From positions 48,273 to 55,282 of the forward strand of contig JAHFRG010000002.1 of assembly GCA_023258935.1 (NCBI GenBank): DNA of 7,010 bases. Reading direction: 5' to 3'. This DNA is from Betaproteobacteria bacterium (GTDB lineage Bacteria > Pseudomonadota > Gammaproteobacteria > Burkholderiales > JAHFRG01). The notes under the pieces were generated by a model that worked only from the letters and a program-made list of their open reading frames with translations, was not told the DNA's origin and ran no database searches. A program made the position numbers and the translations under genes. Within the stretch, counting starts at the first letter, position 1. Every line of letters starts with the position of its first letter. Of this stretch, positions 6,190-7,010 are shown in pieces.

Positions 6190-6199
6190 CAGCGGTGCA
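6169..6199 (-). repeat. 8-bp inverted repeat across the ypjD stop codon
   Basis: TGCACCGC (6169-6176) and GCGGTGCA (6192-6199) are perfect complements separated by 15 bases. In the ypjD transcript this would fold as a GC-rich 3'-end stem that includes the last codons, with the stop codon in the loop. No T-run follows, so it is not a standard intrinsic terminator; it may protect the message end or act with Rho. It abuts the corB promoter. Confidence 0.4.
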
Positions 6200-7010
6200 G
6201 TATGACTTCCAGCACGAACTTGCTGCCGACGTAGGCGAGAATGAGCGCGATGAAACCGGCCAATGTCCAGAGCATCGCGGTGCGGCCGCGCCAGCCGTAA
6301 ATTTTCCTGCCTCCGAGCAGTGCCGCAAATATGCCCCAGGAGATGAAAGCGAACAGCGTTTTGTGCGTGAATTGCGCCGGCTTGTGGAATAATTCTTCGG
6401 AAAACAGTATGCCGCTCACCAGCGCCAAAGTGAGCAGCACGAAACCCGCGGTGATGATGCGAAATAACAGGGTTTCCATGGTTAATAGAGGCGGTAGCGT
6501 GTGCGGCATCGCCGGCAGCGTGCCGTCATGCAAGCGGCGTTCCACCACCGCCATCAGCACTGCATGCACTGCCGCGATGGTGAACAAGCTGTAAGCAAGC
6601 ATTGAAAGCAGGAAATGTGCAGGAAACGCCAGCAGCCCGGTATTGGAAAGAATATGTTCAGTGGGCAGCAGCCAGGGCAGCAGCACGCACACTGCGGCGA
6701 GTGGCAGCACCAGTGCCTGCAGGCCTTCCAGGTTGTAAAAAAAACTCACCGTCCAGTAAATCAGCACTGCGAGCCATAGTATCGCTGATACCGCGTTGCC
6801 CACGCCGAGATTGAAGCCGGCGCTGGTGAAAGTGGATTGGTAAAGCAGCGCACTATGCAAGGCCAGAGGAACCAGAACGGCAAATTTCTCCCACTTGCGG
6901 ATGCTCTCTTCATTACTGCGAGCTCGAGGCATGACGGGCTGCCAGCGCGTGCGCCAGAAATGCAGACCGAGCAGCGCATAGAGCAGCGCAGTGATGAGAT
7001 AAGGTAAAAT
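6189..7010 (-). CDS. ypjD: YpjD/CcsA-like inner-membrane protein (5' end outside window)
   Basis: This is a multi-pass membrane protein of the cytochrome c assembly (CcsA/HemX-like, Cytochrom_C_asm) family, of the YpjD subgroup whose exact function is unsettled. The first in-frame ATG is at 6932, but the frame stays open to the window edge. Its 26 extra codons encode ILPYLITALLYALLGLHF, a typical first membrane helix, then a basic WRTRW turn. The real start is therefore beyond 7010 and the visible part is 273 residues. About eight hydrophobic helices are seen. Typical features are FNLGVGNAVS, PAHFLLSMLAYSLF, METLLFR, THKT and a C-terminal GWRGRTAMLWTLAGF followed by YVGSKFVLEV. Histidines at visible residues 52, 132, 149 and 216 could be haem-ligand-like, but the WWD haem motif of true CcsA is not seen. 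In E. coli ypjD likewise neighbours yfjD (corB). A run of eight T on the coding strand lies at 6744-6737. Confidence 0.88.
   Translation of the reverse strand: MLPYLITALLYALLGLHFWRTRWQPVMPRARSNEESIRKWEKFAVLVPLALHSALLYQSTFTSAGFNLGVGNAVSAILWLAVLIYWTVSFFYNLEGLQALVLPLAAVCVLLPWLLPTEHILSNTGLLAFPAHFLLSMLAYSLFTIAAVHAVLMAVVERRLHDGTLPAMPHTLPPLLTMETLLFRIITAGFVLLTLALVSGILFSEELFHKPAQFTHKTLFAFISWGIFAALLGGRKIYGWRGRTAMLWTLAGFIALILAYVGSKFVLEVILHR

Overview
This window reads as chromosomal DNA of a betaproteobacterium, probably of the Nitrosomonadales (Gallionella/Sideroxydans-like) type. That guess rests on protein flavour, a GC content that looks like the mid-50s percent by eye, and gene order; no search was possible. 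All recognisable genes lie on the minus strand, so transcription runs from right to left. No gene-free gap exceeds about 100 bases, and I see no tRNA, rRNA, CRISPR array, transposon or phage gene.

Right part (about 4830-7010): a membrane-protein pair. First is a YpjD/CcsA-like multi-pass protein whose 5' end runs off the right edge. Next is a CorB/YfjD-type CNNM-CBS-CorC_HlyC membrane protein with a TTG start. The same pair is neighbouring in E. coli. A sigma-70-like promoter and several small repeats sit in the 84-base gap between them.

Middle and left part (39-4733): a type IV pilus assembly cluster in the classical order pilB (extension ATPase), pilC (inner-membrane platform) and pilD (prepilin peptidase/methylase), followed by coaE (dephospho-CoA kinase), which overlaps the end of pilD. 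PilD matures the prepilins, PilC is the membrane platform and PilB powers pilus extension. CoaE is a housekeeping enzyme that is often carried along at this locus. No pilin, pilT or secretin gene is in the window. A possible start of a further minus-strand gene lies at bases 1-13.

The most interesting non-coding signal is a perfect CRP/Vfr-type palindrome (TTTTGTGA-N6-TCACAAAA, 4744-4765) directly upstream of the pilB ribosome-binding site and just downstream of a candidate pilB promoter. Other notable points are hairpins around the pilC and ypjD ends, a PilB with an unusually wide gap between its two zinc-binding cysteine pairs, and weak or missing Shine-Dalgarno sequences at corB, pilD and coaE. 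I found no convincing evidence of a wholly new system; this is mostly a conserved locus with interesting regulatory detail.
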